A DNA stretch of 64,000 nucleotides from Streptomyces sp. CB02980 (GCF_014451325.2 NZ_JACSCH020000002.1:248001-312000), one strand, 5' to 3'; numbered from the stretch's first letter, positions 1 through 8,936 are shown. Notes: generated by a model not told the origin, from the sequence alone. Numbers and translations: made by a program.

Positions 1-477
1 GTCGGCGACGGCCGCGACCGGCCCGTCGAGCGGGAGCTCGGCGTCGGGCGCCGTCGACAGCGGCACGGCGAGGGCCGCGACCGTGCGGCCGCCCGCCAGC
101 TCCGCGAGGAGTCCGGCCGCCGCGTCGCTCTCGCCCTCCAGGGCGAGCAGGGTCTCGGTGGCCACCACCGCGCTCGTGAGGTAGGGCAGCGGGGTCACCG
201 CGCGGCCCAGCTCCTCCAGGACGACGGCGGCCTCGCGGTGGCTCGCGCCCTGGCCGCCGAGCTTCTCCGGGACGAGGAGTCCGGCGACGCCGATGTCGCC
301 CGCGAGGGACTTCCACAGGCCGGGGACGTAGGGGCTGTCCGTCTCGATCCGGCCGAGGAGGGTCTGGTGGCCGGCCCGGTCGGCGAGCAGGGCGCGGACG
401 GCGGCCCGCAGGTCGTCCTCGGTCTCGGAGTAGAGGAGGTCGAGCGGCTGTTCCGTCGGTTCTGACGATTCCGTCAT
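1..477 (-). CDS. acyl-CoA dehydrogenase, 3' end cut by window edge
   Basis: N-terminal 159 codons of a second acyl-CoA dehydrogenase; translation begins MTESSEP and runs off the window without a stop. The visible part is the N-terminal helical domain, including the typical block with LVPEKLGGQG that precedes the FAD-contacting middle domain. The ATG at 477 overlaps the TGA of the upstream dehydrogenase by 4 nt (ATGA), so the two are translationally coupled and could form an alpha/beta heteromer, as paired dehydrogenases in actinobacterial steroid and acyl-CoA degradation do. The catalytic Glu region lies outside the window. Family assignment is firm; substrate is unknown. Confidence 0.85.
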   Translation of the reverse strand, partial: MTESSEPTEQPLDLLYSETEDDLRAAVRALLADRAGHQTLLGRIETDSPYVPGLWKSLAGDIGVAGLLVPEKLGGQGASHREAAVVLEELGRAVTPLPYLTSAVVATETLLALEGESDAAAGLLAELAGGRTVAALAVPLSTAPDAELPLDGPVAAVAD

Positions 478-1655
478 CGGGCGAGGTCCTTCCAGGCGAC
501 GTCCTTGTCGTTGCGGGGCTCGGGCGGCAGGCCCAGGACCCGCTCGGCGACGATGTTGAGCAGCACCTCGCTGGTGCCGCCCTCGATCGAGTTGCCCTTG
601 GACCGCAGATAGCGGTACCCGGCGTCGCGGCCGGTGAAGTCGACGAGGTCGGGGCGGCGCATCTCCCACTCCCCGTACAACAGGCCCTCGTCGCCGAGCA
701 GTTCGACCTCCAGGCCGCTGATGGCCTGGTTGAGGCGGGCGAACGCGAGCTTCATGGCGCTGCCCTCGGGGCCGGGGCGGCCCGCGACGAGCTGCTGGCG
801 GAGCCGCTCCCCGGCGAGCCGGGCGACCTCGGCGTCGACCCAGTGGTCGAGGAGGCGCCGGTGCAGGTCGTGGGTGCGCAGCTCGGGGCGCTCGCGCCAG
901 GTCGTGGCGACCTTCCCGATCATGCCGCCCTCGCGGGGGATACGGGCTCCGCCGATGGAGACCCGCTCGTTCATGAGGGTGGTCTGGGCGACCCGCCAGC
1001 CGTCACCGACGTCGCCGAGGCGGTGGGCGTCGGGGATGCGGACGCCGGTGAGGAAGACCTCGTTGAACTCGGCCTCGCCGGTGATCTGGCGCAGCGGCCG
1101 GACCTCGACGCCGGGGTCGGTCATGTCGCAGACGAAGTAGGTGATGCCCCGGTGCTTGGGTGCGTCCGGGTCGGTGCGGGCGATGAGGATGGCCCAGCGT
1201 GCCGTGTGGGCGCTGGAGGTCCACACCTTCTGCCCGTCCACCACCCAGTCCTCGCCGTCGCGGACCGCCCTGGTGGCGAGCGCGGCGAGGTCGGATCCGG
1301 CACCGGGCTCGCTGAACAGCTGGCACCAGACCTCCTCGCCGGCCCACAGCGGACGGAGGAAGCGCCGCTTGACCTCGTCGGTGCCGTGGGCGAGGACGGT
1401 GGGGGCCGCCATGCCGAGGCCGATGCCGATCTTGCGCGGGTCGTTGTCGGGGGCTCCGGCGGCGGCGAGTTCGGCGTCGACGACGGCCTGGAGCGCGCGG
1501 GGGGCGTCGAGTCCGCCGAGTCCGACGGGGTAGTGCACCCAGGCGAGGCCGGCGTCGAAGCGGGCGCGCAGGAAGTCGGTGCGGTCGGTGGTGGCGGGCG
1601 GGTGCTCGTCCAGCAGCTTCCTGGTGCGGACGAGGAGTTCCTCGGCGTCGGTCAT
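474..1655 (-). CDS. acyl-CoA dehydrogenase
   Basis: 393 aa, normal full length. It catalyses FAD-dependent alpha,beta-dehydrogenation of an acyl-CoA in the cytoplasm. The flavin/substrate signature QLFSEPGAGSDLA is present in the middle domain and the C-terminal helical signature EGGTSEVLLNIVAERVLG is intact. ATG at 1655 overlaps the stop of the upstream quinone reductase (ATGA), and its own stop overlaps the next dehydrogenase start, giving a tightly coupled three-gene operon. An open frame continues upstream of 1655 but is only the out-of-frame shadow of the neighbouring gene. Substrate chain length cannot be read from sequence. Confidence 0.92.
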   Translation of the reverse strand: MTDAEELLVRTRKLLDEHPPATTDRTDFLRARFDAGLAWVHYPVGLGGLDAPRALQAVVDAELAAAGAPDNDPRKIGIGLGMAAPTVLAHGTDEVKRRFLRPLWAGEEVWCQLFSEPGAGSDLAALATRAVRDGEDWVVDGQKVWTSSAHTARWAILIARTDPDAPKHRGITYFVCDMTDPGVEVRPLRQITGEAEFNEVFLTGVRIPDAHRLGDVGDGWRVAQTTLMNERVSIGGARIPREGGMIGKVATTWRERPELRTHDLHRRLLDHWVDAEVARLAGERLRQQLVAGRPGPEGSAMKLAFARLNQAISGLEVELLGDEGLLYGEWEMRRPDLVDFTGRDAGYRYLRSKGNSIEGGTSEVLLNIVAERVLGLPPEPRNDKDVAWKDLAR

Positions 1656-2620
1656 GCGTGGGCTCCTTCCGGGAGGACGACCAGGCGGCCGGTGGTGGTG
1701 CCGTCGGCGACGCGCTGGACGGCGTCCGCCGCGCCCGCGAAGGGGACGCGTTCGCCGATGAGGGGCTTGATGAGGCCCTTGGCCGCGTAGGCCGTGAGGG
1801 TCTCGTGGCAGCGGCCGATCGAGGCCGGGTCCTTCGCCGCGTAGAGGCCCCAGTGGAGGCCGAGGACCGAGTAGTTCTTCACCAGGGCGTGGTTGAGGGC
1901 GGGCGCCGGGACCGTACCGCTCGCGAAGCCGACGATCACGATCCGGCCCTCGAAGGCGACGCACTTCGCGGACTGCTGGTAGGCCTCGCCGCCGACGGGG
2001 TCGTAGATCACGTCGGCGCCGCGGCCGCCGGTCGCGGCCTTGACGGCGGCGACGACGTCCTCGGAGCGCCGGTCGATCACCACGTCGCAGCCGAGCGCGC
2101 GGGCGACGGCGGCCTTCTCCGGTCCGCCGACGACCCCGATGACGGTGGCGCCGGCGGCCTTGCCGAGCTGGACGGCGGCGCTGCCGACACCGCCGGCCGC
2201 CGCGTGCACCAGGAGGGTCTCGCCCTCCTGGAGGGCGGCGCGGCGGTGCAGGCCGAACCAGCCGGTCTGGTAGCCGATGTGAAGCGCGGCGGCCTCGGCG
2301 TCGTCGAGCGACTCGGGGGCGGGGAGCAGCCCGGCGGCGTCGGCGAGGACGTGGTCGGCGAAGCCGCCGTGCGGAAGGGCGGCGGTGGTGATGACCCTGC
2401 GGCCGTCCTCGGTCTCGGCGCAGACCTCCACGCCGGGCGTGAAGGGCAGCGGGGGGCGGATCTGGTAGTGGCCGCGGCAGAGCAGCGCGTCGGGGAAGTT
2501 GACGTTCGCGGCGCGGACCTTGAGGAGGACCTGGCCGTCGCCTGGCGTGGGCGGTGCCACCTCCTCGCGGCGCATCACCGCGCGCGGTTCCCCGTTCTCG
2601 TACACACGCCATGCCTGCAT
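1652..2620 (-). CDS. NADPH:quinone oxidoreductase (MDR superfamily, zinc-free)
   Basis: 322 aa medium-chain dehydrogenase/reductase of the QOR/crotonyl-CoA reductase-like branch. It has an N-terminal GroES-like domain (about residues 25-120) and a Rossmann domain with the nucleotide-binding stretch VHAAAGGVGSAAVQLGK. The Cys/His set of zinc alcohol dehydrogenases is not evident. ATG at 2620 is preceded by GGAGGAGGC. It is the first gene of the operon with the two acyl-CoA dehydrogenases, so a role in acyl-CoA or enoyl-CoA turnover is plausible; the reaction is inferred from family only. Confidence 0.88.
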   Translation of the reverse strand: MQAWRVYENGEPRAVMRREEVAPPTPGDGQVLLKVRAANVNFPDALLCRGHYQIRPPLPFTPGVEVCAETEDGRRVITTAALPHGGFADHVLADAAGLLPAPESLDDAEAAALHIGYQTGWFGLHRRAALQEGETLLVHAAAGGVGSAAVQLGKAAGATVIGVVGGPEKAAVARALGCDVVIDRRSEDVVAAVKAATGGRGADVIYDPVGGEAYQQSAKCVAFEGRIVIVGFASGTVPAPALNHALVKNYSVLGLHWGLYAAKDPASIGRCHETLTAYAAKGLIKPLIGERVPFAGAADAVQRVADGTTTGRLVVLPEGAHA

Positions 2621-2637
2621 CCGGAAGCCTCCTCCGT

Positions 2638-2671
2638 ACCGAGCGGTCGGTCGCATACTAAGCGGTCGCTT
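2638..2671. promoter_or_regulatory. two short inverted repeats in promoter of the acyl-CoA dehydrogenase operon
   Basis: Two palindromes lie just upstream of the quinone reductase start: ACCGA-GCGG-TCGGT at 2638-2651 and AAGCG-GT-CGCTT at 2660-2671. On the minus strand both contain ACCGCT followed by a GTA, and TAGTAT between them could be a -10 box. Such sites in front of actinobacterial acyl-CoA operons are usually TetR-family operators. No TetR gene lies next to it in this window. Confidence 0.5.
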
Positions 2672-2688
2672 GATCCGAGGGGAACCAC

Positions 2689-3279
2689 TCAGCCGGACTT
2701 CTTCGGGCGGGCGCGGACGTGCATCCGCTCCCCCTGCGGCCCGTACAGGCTCAGGAACTCCACCGGGCCGTCGGGCGTCGGGCCGAACCAGTGCGGGACG
2801 CGGGTGTCGAACTCGGCCGCCTCGCCGGGGCCGAGGACGACGTCGTGCTCCCCGAGGACGAGCCGGAGCCTCCCGGAGAGCACGTACAGCCATTCGTAGC
2901 CCTCGTGGACGCGCGGCTCCGGCTCCTCCTGCTGCGGCTTCTCCTGGACGACCTTGTACGCCTGGAGGCCGCCGGGCTGCCGGGTCAGCGGGTACATCGT
3001 GCGGCCGTACCGCACGATCGGTCTGGACCGGATCCGGGGGTCGCCCGTCGCCGGGGCGCCGACCAGTTCGTCGAGCGCGACCTGATGGGCGCGGGCGAGC
3101 GGCAGGAGCAGTTCGAGGCTGGGCCTGCGCTGCCCGGACTCCAGCCGGGAGAGGGTGCTCACGGAGATTCCGGTGTCCGCGGAGAGCTCGGCCAGGGTCA
3201 CCCCGCGGTCGCGGCGGACCCGGCGGAGGCGGGGGCCGACCTCGGTGAGCACGGCGTCGATGCGATCGTCTTCGGTCAT
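2689..3279 (-). CDS. XRE-family regulator with C-terminal cupin
   Basis: 196 aa. An N-terminal Cro/CI helix-turn-helix occupies about residues 17-72 (core TLAELSADTGISVSTLSRLE), followed by a cupin_2 sensor domain at about 110-190. This HTH-cupin architecture is a common one-component regulator of small metabolic or stress genes. It is divergently transcribed from the thioredoxin-reductase-like gene, with a 66-bp gap that holds a palindrome, so it probably controls that gene and itself. The cupin ligand is unknown. Confidence 0.9.
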   Translation of the reverse strand: MTEDDRIDAVLTEVGPRLRRVRRDRGVTLAELSADTGISVSTLSRLESGQRRPSLELLLPLARAHQVALDELVGAPATGDPRIRSRPIVRYGRTMYPLTRQPGGLQAYKVVQEKPQQEEPEPRVHEGYEWLYVLSGRLRLVLGEHDVVLGPGEAAEFDTRVPHWFGPTPDGPVEFLSLYGPQGERMHVRARPKKSG

Positions 3280-3300
3280 ACGTCCAGTTTTGCAGAAACG

Positions 3301-3314
3301 GCAAGCTCGCTTGC
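3301..3314. promoter_or_regulatory. palindrome in divergent XRE/flavoprotein promoter
   Basis: GCAAGC-TC-GCTTGC is a perfect 6-bp-arm inverted repeat inside the 66-bp intergenic region between the XRE-cupin gene (start 3279) and the flavoprotein gene (start 3346). It follows TTTTGCAGAAACG, so further half-sites may be present. Best read as the operator of the adjacent regulator; that is inference. Confidence 0.55.
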
Positions 3315-3345
3315 TCATCTCGTGGACCCGGGTGACGCTCGGCCC

Positions 3346-4305
3346 ATGAACGCACATCTGGAGAACGACACGTACGAGGCAGTGGTGGTCGGCGGGGGCG
3401 CGGCGGGACTCAGCGCCGCCCTGGTCCTGGGCCGGTCGCGGCGCCGGACGCTGGTCGTCGACGCCGGCGAGCCGCGGAACGCGCCCACCGCGCACATGCA
3501 GGGCGTCCTGTCCCGGGACGGCATGAGCCCGGCCGACTACCTCGCGGCCGGCCGGGCCGAGATCGCCGGGTACGGGGTCGAGCTGAGGACCGGTGAGGTG
3601 ACGGGCGCGACACCGGACGGGAACGGCGGGTTCGTCCTCACCCTGGCCGACGGGGAGACGGTCGGCGCGCGGCGGCTCGTCGTCACCACGGGGCTCGTCG
3701 ACGAGCTCCCGGTGATCGAAGGACTGGCCGAGCGGTGGGGACGGGACGTGCTGCACTGCCCGTACTGCCACGGCTGGGAGGTCCGTGACGAGGCCTTCGG
3801 GGTGATCGCGCACCCCACGATGCCGGCGCACCAGGCGCTGATGGTGGCGCACTGGTCGAAGGACGTGACCCTGTTCCTGCACACCTCGGCCGAGCCGTCG
3901 GAGCACGAGGCGACGCTCCTGGACGCGGCGGGCGTCCGGGTCGAGCGGGGTGAGGTGGTCGGGTTCGCGGTGGAGGACGACCGGCTGACCGGGGTGCGGC
4001 TCGCCGACGGGCGGACCGTGGCCCGCTCGGTGGTCTTCGCGGCGGCCACCCGCCTGGCGGCCCGCGACGGGGTGCTGCGGCAGCTGGGCGCGGAGCTGCG
4101 CGAGACCCCGTTCGGGGAGTTCGTGGTGGTGGACGAGGTGGGGCGGACGAGCGTGCCGGGCGTGTGGGCGGCCGGGAACGTGACGGGTCCGCAGGAACAG
4201 GTGGTCAACGCGGTGAGCCGGGGCTACCGGGCCGCGGCCGCGCTCAACAGCGAGCTGGTCTTCGGCGACCTGGAGGAGAAGGCGGCCGGTCGGCCGGTCG
4301 GATGA
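3346..4305 (+). CDS. FAD-dependent thioredoxin-reductase-like oxidoreductase
   Basis: 319 aa. The FAD-binding Rossmann motif GGGAAGLSAAL is at residues 16-26, and a CxxC pair C138-P-Y-C141 sits in the NADPH domain as in low-molecular-weight thioredoxin reductases (HCPYCHGWE). It ends with the family GxWAAGN motif and a final FAD contact. The family includes thioredoxin reductases and dithiol oxidases of natural-product pathways. No thioredoxin gene or cluster lies beside it, so the partner is unknown. ATG at 3346 gives the right N-terminus just before the Rossmann fold. Probably regulated by the divergent XRE-cupin protein. Confidence 0.88.
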   Translation: MNAHLENDTYEAVVVGGGAAGLSAALVLGRSRRRTLVVDAGEPRNAPTAHMQGVLSRDGMSPADYLAAGRAEIAGYGVELRTGEVTGATPDGNGGFVLTLADGETVGARRLVVTTGLVDELPVIEGLAERWGRDVLHCPYCHGWEVRDEAFGVIAHPTMPAHQALMVAHWSKDVTLFLHTSAEPSEHEATLLDAAGVRVERGEVVGFAVEDDRLTGVRLADGRTVARSVVFAAATRLAARDGVLRQLGAELRETPFGEFVVVDEVGRTSVPGVWAAGNVTGPQEQVVNAVSRGYRAAAALNSELVFGDLEEKAAGRPVG

Positions 4306-4411
4306 ACCGCGGCGGTTGAGGCTGCGCCGCATGGGCAGAGGGGCGAGGATCGGTCACGGTGGCCGGAAACGGCAAACGGACGACGGTTCACGGAAGGACG
4401 GGACACCTCCC

Positions 4412-5191
4412 ATGCTCGGTACGCAGTTCACCAAGGGCTCTCCCTGTTGGATCGACCTCGGCAGCCCGGACACGGAGGCGGCGGCGGCCTTCTACACCGC
4501 CGTCTTCGGCTGGGAGTTCCGCTCGGCGGGTCCCGAGGCCGGCGGATACGGCTTCTTCCAGCAGGACGGCAGGACGGTGGCCGCGCTCGGACCGCTCACC
4601 GAGGAGGGCGCGTCCAGCGCCTGGACCGTGTACTTCCAGACCCCGGACGCGGACGCCACGGCGAAGGACGCCGAGTCGGCGGGCGGAGCCGTACGCCTCG
4701 CGCCGCTCGACGTCATGGAGGCGGGCCGGATGGCCGCCCTCACCGACCCGGGCGGCGCACGGTTCGCGATCTGGCAGCCCGGCACGACCAAGGGTCTCGA
4801 CCGCACGTCGTCGACGAACACCCTCGTCTGGGTGGAGCTGCACACGTCGGACCCGGAGGGCACCCTGGCCTTCTACCGGACGCTGTTCGGCTGGCGGTCG
4901 GCGGAGATGGACGCGCCCGGCATGGAGTACCGGGTCGTCTCGACCGCCGACGGCGACCAGCAGGACGCCTCCTTCGGCGGCGCGGCCGAACTCCAGGACA
5001 CGATCGAGGGCCCACGCTGGATCGTGTACTTCGACGTCGAGGACGCGGACGCGATCGTCACGGCGGCCCAGGGCAACGGCGGTTCGGTCCTGATGCCCGC
5101 GGCCGACATCCCCGACGTCGGCCGCATCGCCTGGCTCGCCGACCCCTTCGGCGCGGCCTTCGCGGTCCTGAAGCCGGCTCCGATGGGCTGA
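4412..5191 (+). CDS. VOC-family protein with two glyoxalase/bleomycin-resistance domains
   Basis: 259 aa with two tandem VOC domains (about residues 8-120 and 135-255), each beginning with a CWIDLGSPD or VWVELHTSD strand and a FYxxxFGW motif. The tandem arrangement is typical of Streptomyces VOC proteins annotated as hydroxylase or glyoxalase-like. ATG at 4412 was chosen because it places the first VOC strand at the usual position; the upstream in-frame start at 4316 would add a charged, non-conserved tail. The reaction cannot be assigned. Confidence 0.85.
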   Translation: MLGTQFTKGSPCWIDLGSPDTEAAAAFYTAVFGWEFRSAGPEAGGYGFFQQDGRTVAALGPLTEEGASSAWTVYFQTPDADATAKDAESAGGAVRLAPLDVMEAGRMAALTDPGGARFAIWQPGTTKGLDRTSSTNTLVWVELHTSDPEGTLAFYRTLFGWRSAEMDAPGMEYRVVSTADGDQQDASFGGAAELQDTIEGPRWIVYFDVEDADAIVTAAQGNGGSVLMPAADIPDVGRIAWLADPFGAAFAVLKPAPMG

Positions 5192-5263
5192 CCGGACAGC
5201 ACCGCTCCCCCGCCGGCGAAAGTCGATTGCCCGGGCGGTGCACGGTACGTAGCGTCCGGGTTC

Positions 5264-5764
5264 ATGCTCCCTTCGCTGCGCACCGAGCGCCTTCTGTTCG
5301 AGCCGTACGTCCCCTCGGACGAGGAGGCCTTCATGGCCCTCTTCCAGGATCCGAGGGTGTCGGCGTGGATGGGTGACGGCCCGGTGTCCGAGGAGGACGA
5401 CCGGGCCCTGTTCGGACGGATCTTCACGAAGGTCTACGCCCAGGAGCTGTTCGCCGTCTGGGCCGTGCGCCGGGACGGGGTGCTGGTCGGGCATGCCGAG
5501 ATCAAGCCGTCCGAGGACGTCGGCGGGCACGAGATCGTGTACGCGCTGGCGCCGGCGGCCTGGGGTTCGGGGCTCGGTACGGAGGTGGCCGAGGCCCTCG
5601 TGGGCTACGGGTTCGGCACGCTCGGCCTGGCCGCGGTGCACGCCACCGTGGCCGAGCCCAACACCGCTTCGCTGAAGCTGCTCGGCAGGATCGGGTTCGA
5701 GCACGTCCGGGACATCACCGAGGACGACGGCAGCACCACCCGCGTGCTGACCCGTCGTCCCTGA
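5264..5764 (+). CDS. GNAT-family N-acetyltransferase (RimJ/RimL type)
   Basis: 166 aa. It begins with LRTERLLFEPY, the usual N-terminus of the RimJ/RimL Acetyltransf_3 group, and ends with the family block AAVHATVAEPNTASLKLLGRIGF. It would transfer acetyl from acetyl-CoA to an amine or protein N-terminus in the cytoplasm. It stands alone and converges with the PIG-L gene downstream. Substrate unknown. Confidence 0.88.
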   Translation: MLPSLRTERLLFEPYVPSDEEAFMALFQDPRVSAWMGDGPVSEEDDRALFGRIFTKVYAQELFAVWAVRRDGVLVGHAEIKPSEDVGGHEIVYALAPAAWGSGLGTEVAEALVGYGFGTLGLAAVHATVAEPNTASLKLLGRIGFEHVRDITEDDGSTTRVLTRRP

Positions 5765-5802
5765 CGCCCGGCCCCCGAGCCACGCCCCCCGGCTCCGTTC
5801 CG

Positions 5803-6555
5803 TCAGCGCCCGAAGAGCTCGAAGGCCACCGCCGGGCGTCCGCCGAAGCGGGCGGACGCCTGGCTCGTCGCCGCGGTGAGGAAGGACCGGACGTACTGCT
5901 CCGGGTCCTCGTCCGTCAGGACCTCGATGTAGGCGCGGTGACAGAGCAGCGAGCGGATCGCACGGTCCAGGCCCGGGGCCGCGTCCACCGCGTGGGTCGG
6001 GGTGCTGGACGCCGCGACCGCCACCCAGCGCACCCCGTTCCAGGGCTCCAGTCCCTGGTCGGCGAGCTCGGGGAAGATCCAGCGGTTGCCCGCGTCCCCC
6101 GCCGCGTCGAGCGTGGCCCGGCCCACGGCCACGTGGTCGGGGGTGTTCCAGGGGGCGCCGGGGCTCCCGCCCCAGGTGTCACGGTGGTTGAGGGTGATGA
6201 CGAGCTCCGGGCGGTGCCTGCGGATCGCCGCCGCGATGTCGCGGCGCAGCCCGAGCCCGTACTCGATCACACCGTCGCGGTGATCGAGGAACTCCACCGT
6301 GTCCACGCCGACGACCGCGGCGCTGTCCCGCTGCTCCCGCTCGCGCAGCGGGCCGCAGGTGTCCGGGGCGATCGTGTCGATACCGGCCTCACCGCGGGTC
6401 GCGAGGACGTAGGCCACCTCCTTCCCGGCGTCCGTCCAGGCGGCGACGGCCGCCGCGCAGCCGTACTCCAGGTCGTCGGGGTGGGCGACGACGGCGAGGG
6501 CGCGCTGCCAGTCGCCGGGCATCTCCGCGAGGTCCGTGACATCGGTTCCGGTCAT
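5803..6555 (-). CDS. PIG-L/LmbE-family deacetylase
   Basis: 250 aa. The metal-binding motif AHPDD lies near residues 22-26 and a second motif with PDHVAVG carries the later His, as in zinc de-N-acetylases of the PIG-L (GlcNAc deacetylase, MshB-like) family. ATG at 6555 overlaps the stop of the SIS-domain isomerase (ATGA), so the two form an operon. The pairing suggests processing of an N-acetylated amino sugar, deacetylation plus isomerisation. That pathway is inferred and no sugar kinase or importer is adjacent. Confidence 0.87.
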   Translation of the reverse strand: MTGTDVTDLAEMPGDWQRALAVVAHPDDLEYGCAAAVAAWTDAGKEVAYVLATRGEAGIDTIAPDTCGPLREREQRDSAAVVGVDTVEFLDHRDGVIEYGLGLRRDIAAAIRRHRPELVITLNHRDTWGGSPGAPWNTPDHVAVGRATLDAAGDAGNRWIFPELADQGLEPWNGVRWVAVAASSTPTHAVDAAPGLDRAIRSLLCHRAYIEVLTDEDPEQYVRSFLTAATSQASARFGGRPAVAFELFGR

Positions 6556-7484
6556 GACCGCAGGATACGGGCGGCCTCCGACGCGGTCGGGCGGAACGCT
6601 CCGGAGAGGATCACCGAACGCGAGACGTTCCTGGGCCGGTCGGGGTTGAGTCCGCGGCGCACCGCGAGCGCGACCGCGAGCCGCTGGGCGCGGACGAGCG
6701 CGGCGACCGGGTCGATCGCGTCGGCCGCGAACAGGGCGCCGGTGGACTCCACTTCGTCCTTCAGCCCCGAGGGGGCGGGGCCGAGGCACCACACGAGACT
6801 GGACCGGTCGCTGATGCTGATCGGGCCGTGGCGGTACTCCATCGCCGCGTACGACTCCGTCCAGACGCGGGCCACCTCGCGCAGTTTGAGGGCGGCCTCG
6901 TCGGCGAGTCCGACGGTCCATCCGGTGCCGAGGAAGGTGAACTGGCCGCGCCGCTCCCACGCGGCGGGCAGCCGCTCGTAGAGGACGAGTTCGGCGTCGG
7001 CGACGGCCGGCCCCAGGTCCACTCCGAGCCCCGCGCGCAGGAGTTGGAGTGCCGTGGTCGCGAACCGGGTCTGGACGACGGAGCGTTCGTCGGCGAACCC
7101 GAGGTCGATGACCCGGTCGGCGAGCTGTCCGGCGGGGCTGTCGGGCACTCCGGTGAGGACGAGGGCCGGGATGCGCCCCGCCGCGCCGGCGAGGAGCTGG
7201 ACGACCTCCGTGGTGGTGCCGGAGCGGGTGAGGGCCACGATGCGGTCGTAACCGCGCCCGAGCGGCGTGGAGTCGGAGGCGGGGAACGCGTCGGTCTCGC
7301 CCGCGCCGAGGGACTCGCGCAGCGCCGCGTAGGCGCGGGCGATGAAGTACGAGGTGCCGCAGCCGACCACCGCCACCCGCTCGCCGCGGGCCGGCAGCAG
7401 GTCGGCGTCGCGGTCGGCGATCTCGGCGGCGCGGCGCCAGCAGTCGGGCTGGCCGGCGATCTCCGCGCTGACGTGGGTGCTCAT
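6552..7484 (-). CDS. SIS-domain phosphosugar isomerase/deaminase-like protein
   Basis: 310 aa with two SIS (sugar isomerase) folds, as in the isomerase half of GlmS and in AgaS-type enzymes, but no glutaminase domain. Visible motifs are VVGCGTSYFIARA in the first SIS domain and ALTRSGTTTEVVQLL, the phosphate-binding Ser/Thr loop. The gene starts at ATG 7484 and is coupled to the downstream PIG-L deacetylase. It likely converts an amino-sugar phosphate to a ketose phosphate with loss or transfer of the amine; the exact substrate is not determinable. Confidence 0.85.
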   Translation of the reverse strand: MSTHVSAEIAGQPDCWRRAAEIADRDADLLPARGERVAVVGCGTSYFIARAYAALRESLGAGETDAFPASDSTPLGRGYDRIVALTRSGTTTEVVQLLAGAAGRIPALVLTGVPDSPAGQLADRVIDLGFADERSVVQTRFATTALQLLRAGLGVDLGPAVADAELVLYERLPAAWERRGQFTFLGTGWTVGLADEAALKLREVARVWTESYAAMEYRHGPISISDRSSLVWCLGPAPSGLKDEVESTGALFAADAIDPVAALVRAQRLAVALAVRRGLNPDRPRNVSRSVILSGAFRPTASEAARILRS

Positions 7485-7628
7485 GTCCGGGTCCTCTCCT
7501 CGGAAGGCCCCCGCACGGGGCCCGGACCGAGTTCTACCGGCATCCGTCCGGTGCACTCCATGAGCAGGGGCGGCCCACCCCTTGGACTTTTGCGCGCCGC
7601 CGGCCGCACGTCACCCGTCCCCCGGCGG

Positions 7629-8936
7629 TCAGATCTCGTCGCGGGAGAGCGCGAGCAGCCGGTCCAGGACGCGCGGTCCCCCGGCCCGTACCCCGTCGTG
7701 CTCGAACTCGTCCGTCACCCAGGTGCGCAGGCCGCGGATCGTGCGCGCGGTGTCGAGGGAGTGGCCGGTGTCCACGTACATGTCGTCGTGGTAGACGGCC
7801 GCGGCGACCGGGACCTGGTTGGCGGCGAGGCGCTCGGGGTCGTACAGCGGGGTCCAGTCGGTGCGGGCGGCGAGGAGTTCCGCCGTCTCGCGGAGCGGGC
7901 GCAGGGCGGGGTCGGTGGTGAAGTGCCAGGGGTGGACGGTCTCGCCGGTGAAGAGCGGCGGCCGTCCCTCGGCGAGCGCGGCGCGGGCGTCGAACTCGGG
8001 GTACTCGGCGCGGACCCGCTCGGCCGCCCAGTCGGTGGGGCCCTTCCCCTGGGCGTAGATGGCCTCGTGGAGCACGGCGTACAGCGGGTGTCCGGCGTAC
8101 GACAGATGGGCCTGGACCTGCTCCAGGAAGGCGTCGGCGAGGGCGGGCCCGCCGGGAGTGGGGACGAACGCGCCCTCCAGGAGCAGATGCAGCTGGTGGG
8201 TGCCCTCGCCGGAGCCGAGGAGGATGCCGAGGGACTGGAAGGCCTCGGGGGTGAGCCGGCCGCCGCCGGGCAGGGAGACCTCGTGGTCGAGGAGGTGGGT
8301 GACGACGGCGCGGGCCCGTTCGGCGTCCTGCGGATAGCGGGCGTAGTGGGCCTCGTTCTTGCTCCGGATACGGGGGTAGGCGGCGCGGTAGACCTCGTCG
8401 GCGGTGGCGTACAGGGAGGGCAGACCGCCGGTGATCATGACCCGTTCCAGGCCCTGGGGCGCGGTCGAGAGGTAGTGGGTGGCGCAGAAGCCGCCGAAGC
8501 TCTGGCCGAGGACGGTCCAGGGGGCGCCGCCGGTGAGCCGGCGCCGGATGAGCTCGCAGTCCCTGACGATCGAGTCGGCGCGGAAGTGGGCGAGGTAGTC
8601 GGCCTGCTCGGCGGGGGTGCCGCGGAGCGGCAGGGTCTGGCGGTTGGCGGGGGTCGAGCGGCCGGTGCCCCGCTGGTCGAGGAGGAGGACGCGGAACTCC
8701 TGGACCGCCCGGCCGAGCCAGGCCTGCGGACCGATGAACCGGCGGGCGCCGAAGCCGGGACCGCCCTCCAGGTAGACCAGCCAGGGGAGCTGCTCGCGGC
8801 CGGGGCCGGCGTTGCCGCTCGCGACGACCTCACGGCCGAAGACCTCGATCCGCTCGCCGTCGGGGCGGGCGTGGTCGAGGGGGACGGGGAAGCGGTGGTC
8901 GGTGAGGACGAGTCCCGGCTGCCGGTAGGTGGTCAC
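7629..8936 (-). CDS. alpha/beta hydrolase, proline iminopeptidase-like (S33)
   Basis: 435 aa. The oxyanion region YLEGGPGFGA and nucleophile elbow GQSFGG are those of S33 prolyl aminopeptidases, as is the DQRGTGRS block. GTG at 8936 was taken as start because AGGAGCAGGAA precedes it at suitable spacing and the mature family sequence begins there; the frame remains open upstream without homology. No signal peptide, so cytosolic. It probably hydrolyses an N-terminal proline or related ester/amide. Confidence 0.85.
   Translation of the reverse strand: MTTYRQPGLVLTDHRFPVPLDHARPDGERIEVFGREVVASGNAGPGREQLPWLVYLEGGPGFGARRFIGPQAWLGRAVQEFRVLLLDQRGTGRSTPANRQTLPLRGTPAEQADYLAHFRADSIVRDCELIRRRLTGGAPWTVLGQSFGGFCATHYLSTAPQGLERVMITGGLPSLYATADEVYRAAYPRIRSKNEAHYARYPQDAERARAVVTHLLDHEVSLPGGGRLTPEAFQSLGILLGSGEGTHQLHLLLEGAFVPTPGGPALADAFLEQVQAHLSYAGHPLYAVLHEAIYAQGKGPTDWAAERVRAEYPEFDARAALAEGRPPLFTGETVHPWHFTTDPALRPLRETAELLAARTDWTPLYDPERLAANQVPVAAAVYHDDMYVDTGHSLDTARTIRGLRTWVTDEFEHDGVRAGGPRVLDRLLALSRDEI

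Noticed and set aside
474..2612. A 712-codon minus-strand frame suggesting a fused N-terminal extension of the acyl-CoA dehydrogenase
   Set aside because: The part upstream of 1655 is Arg/Pro/Gly-rich shadow sequence of the quinone reductase gene; the ATGA overlap and family length support a start at 1655.
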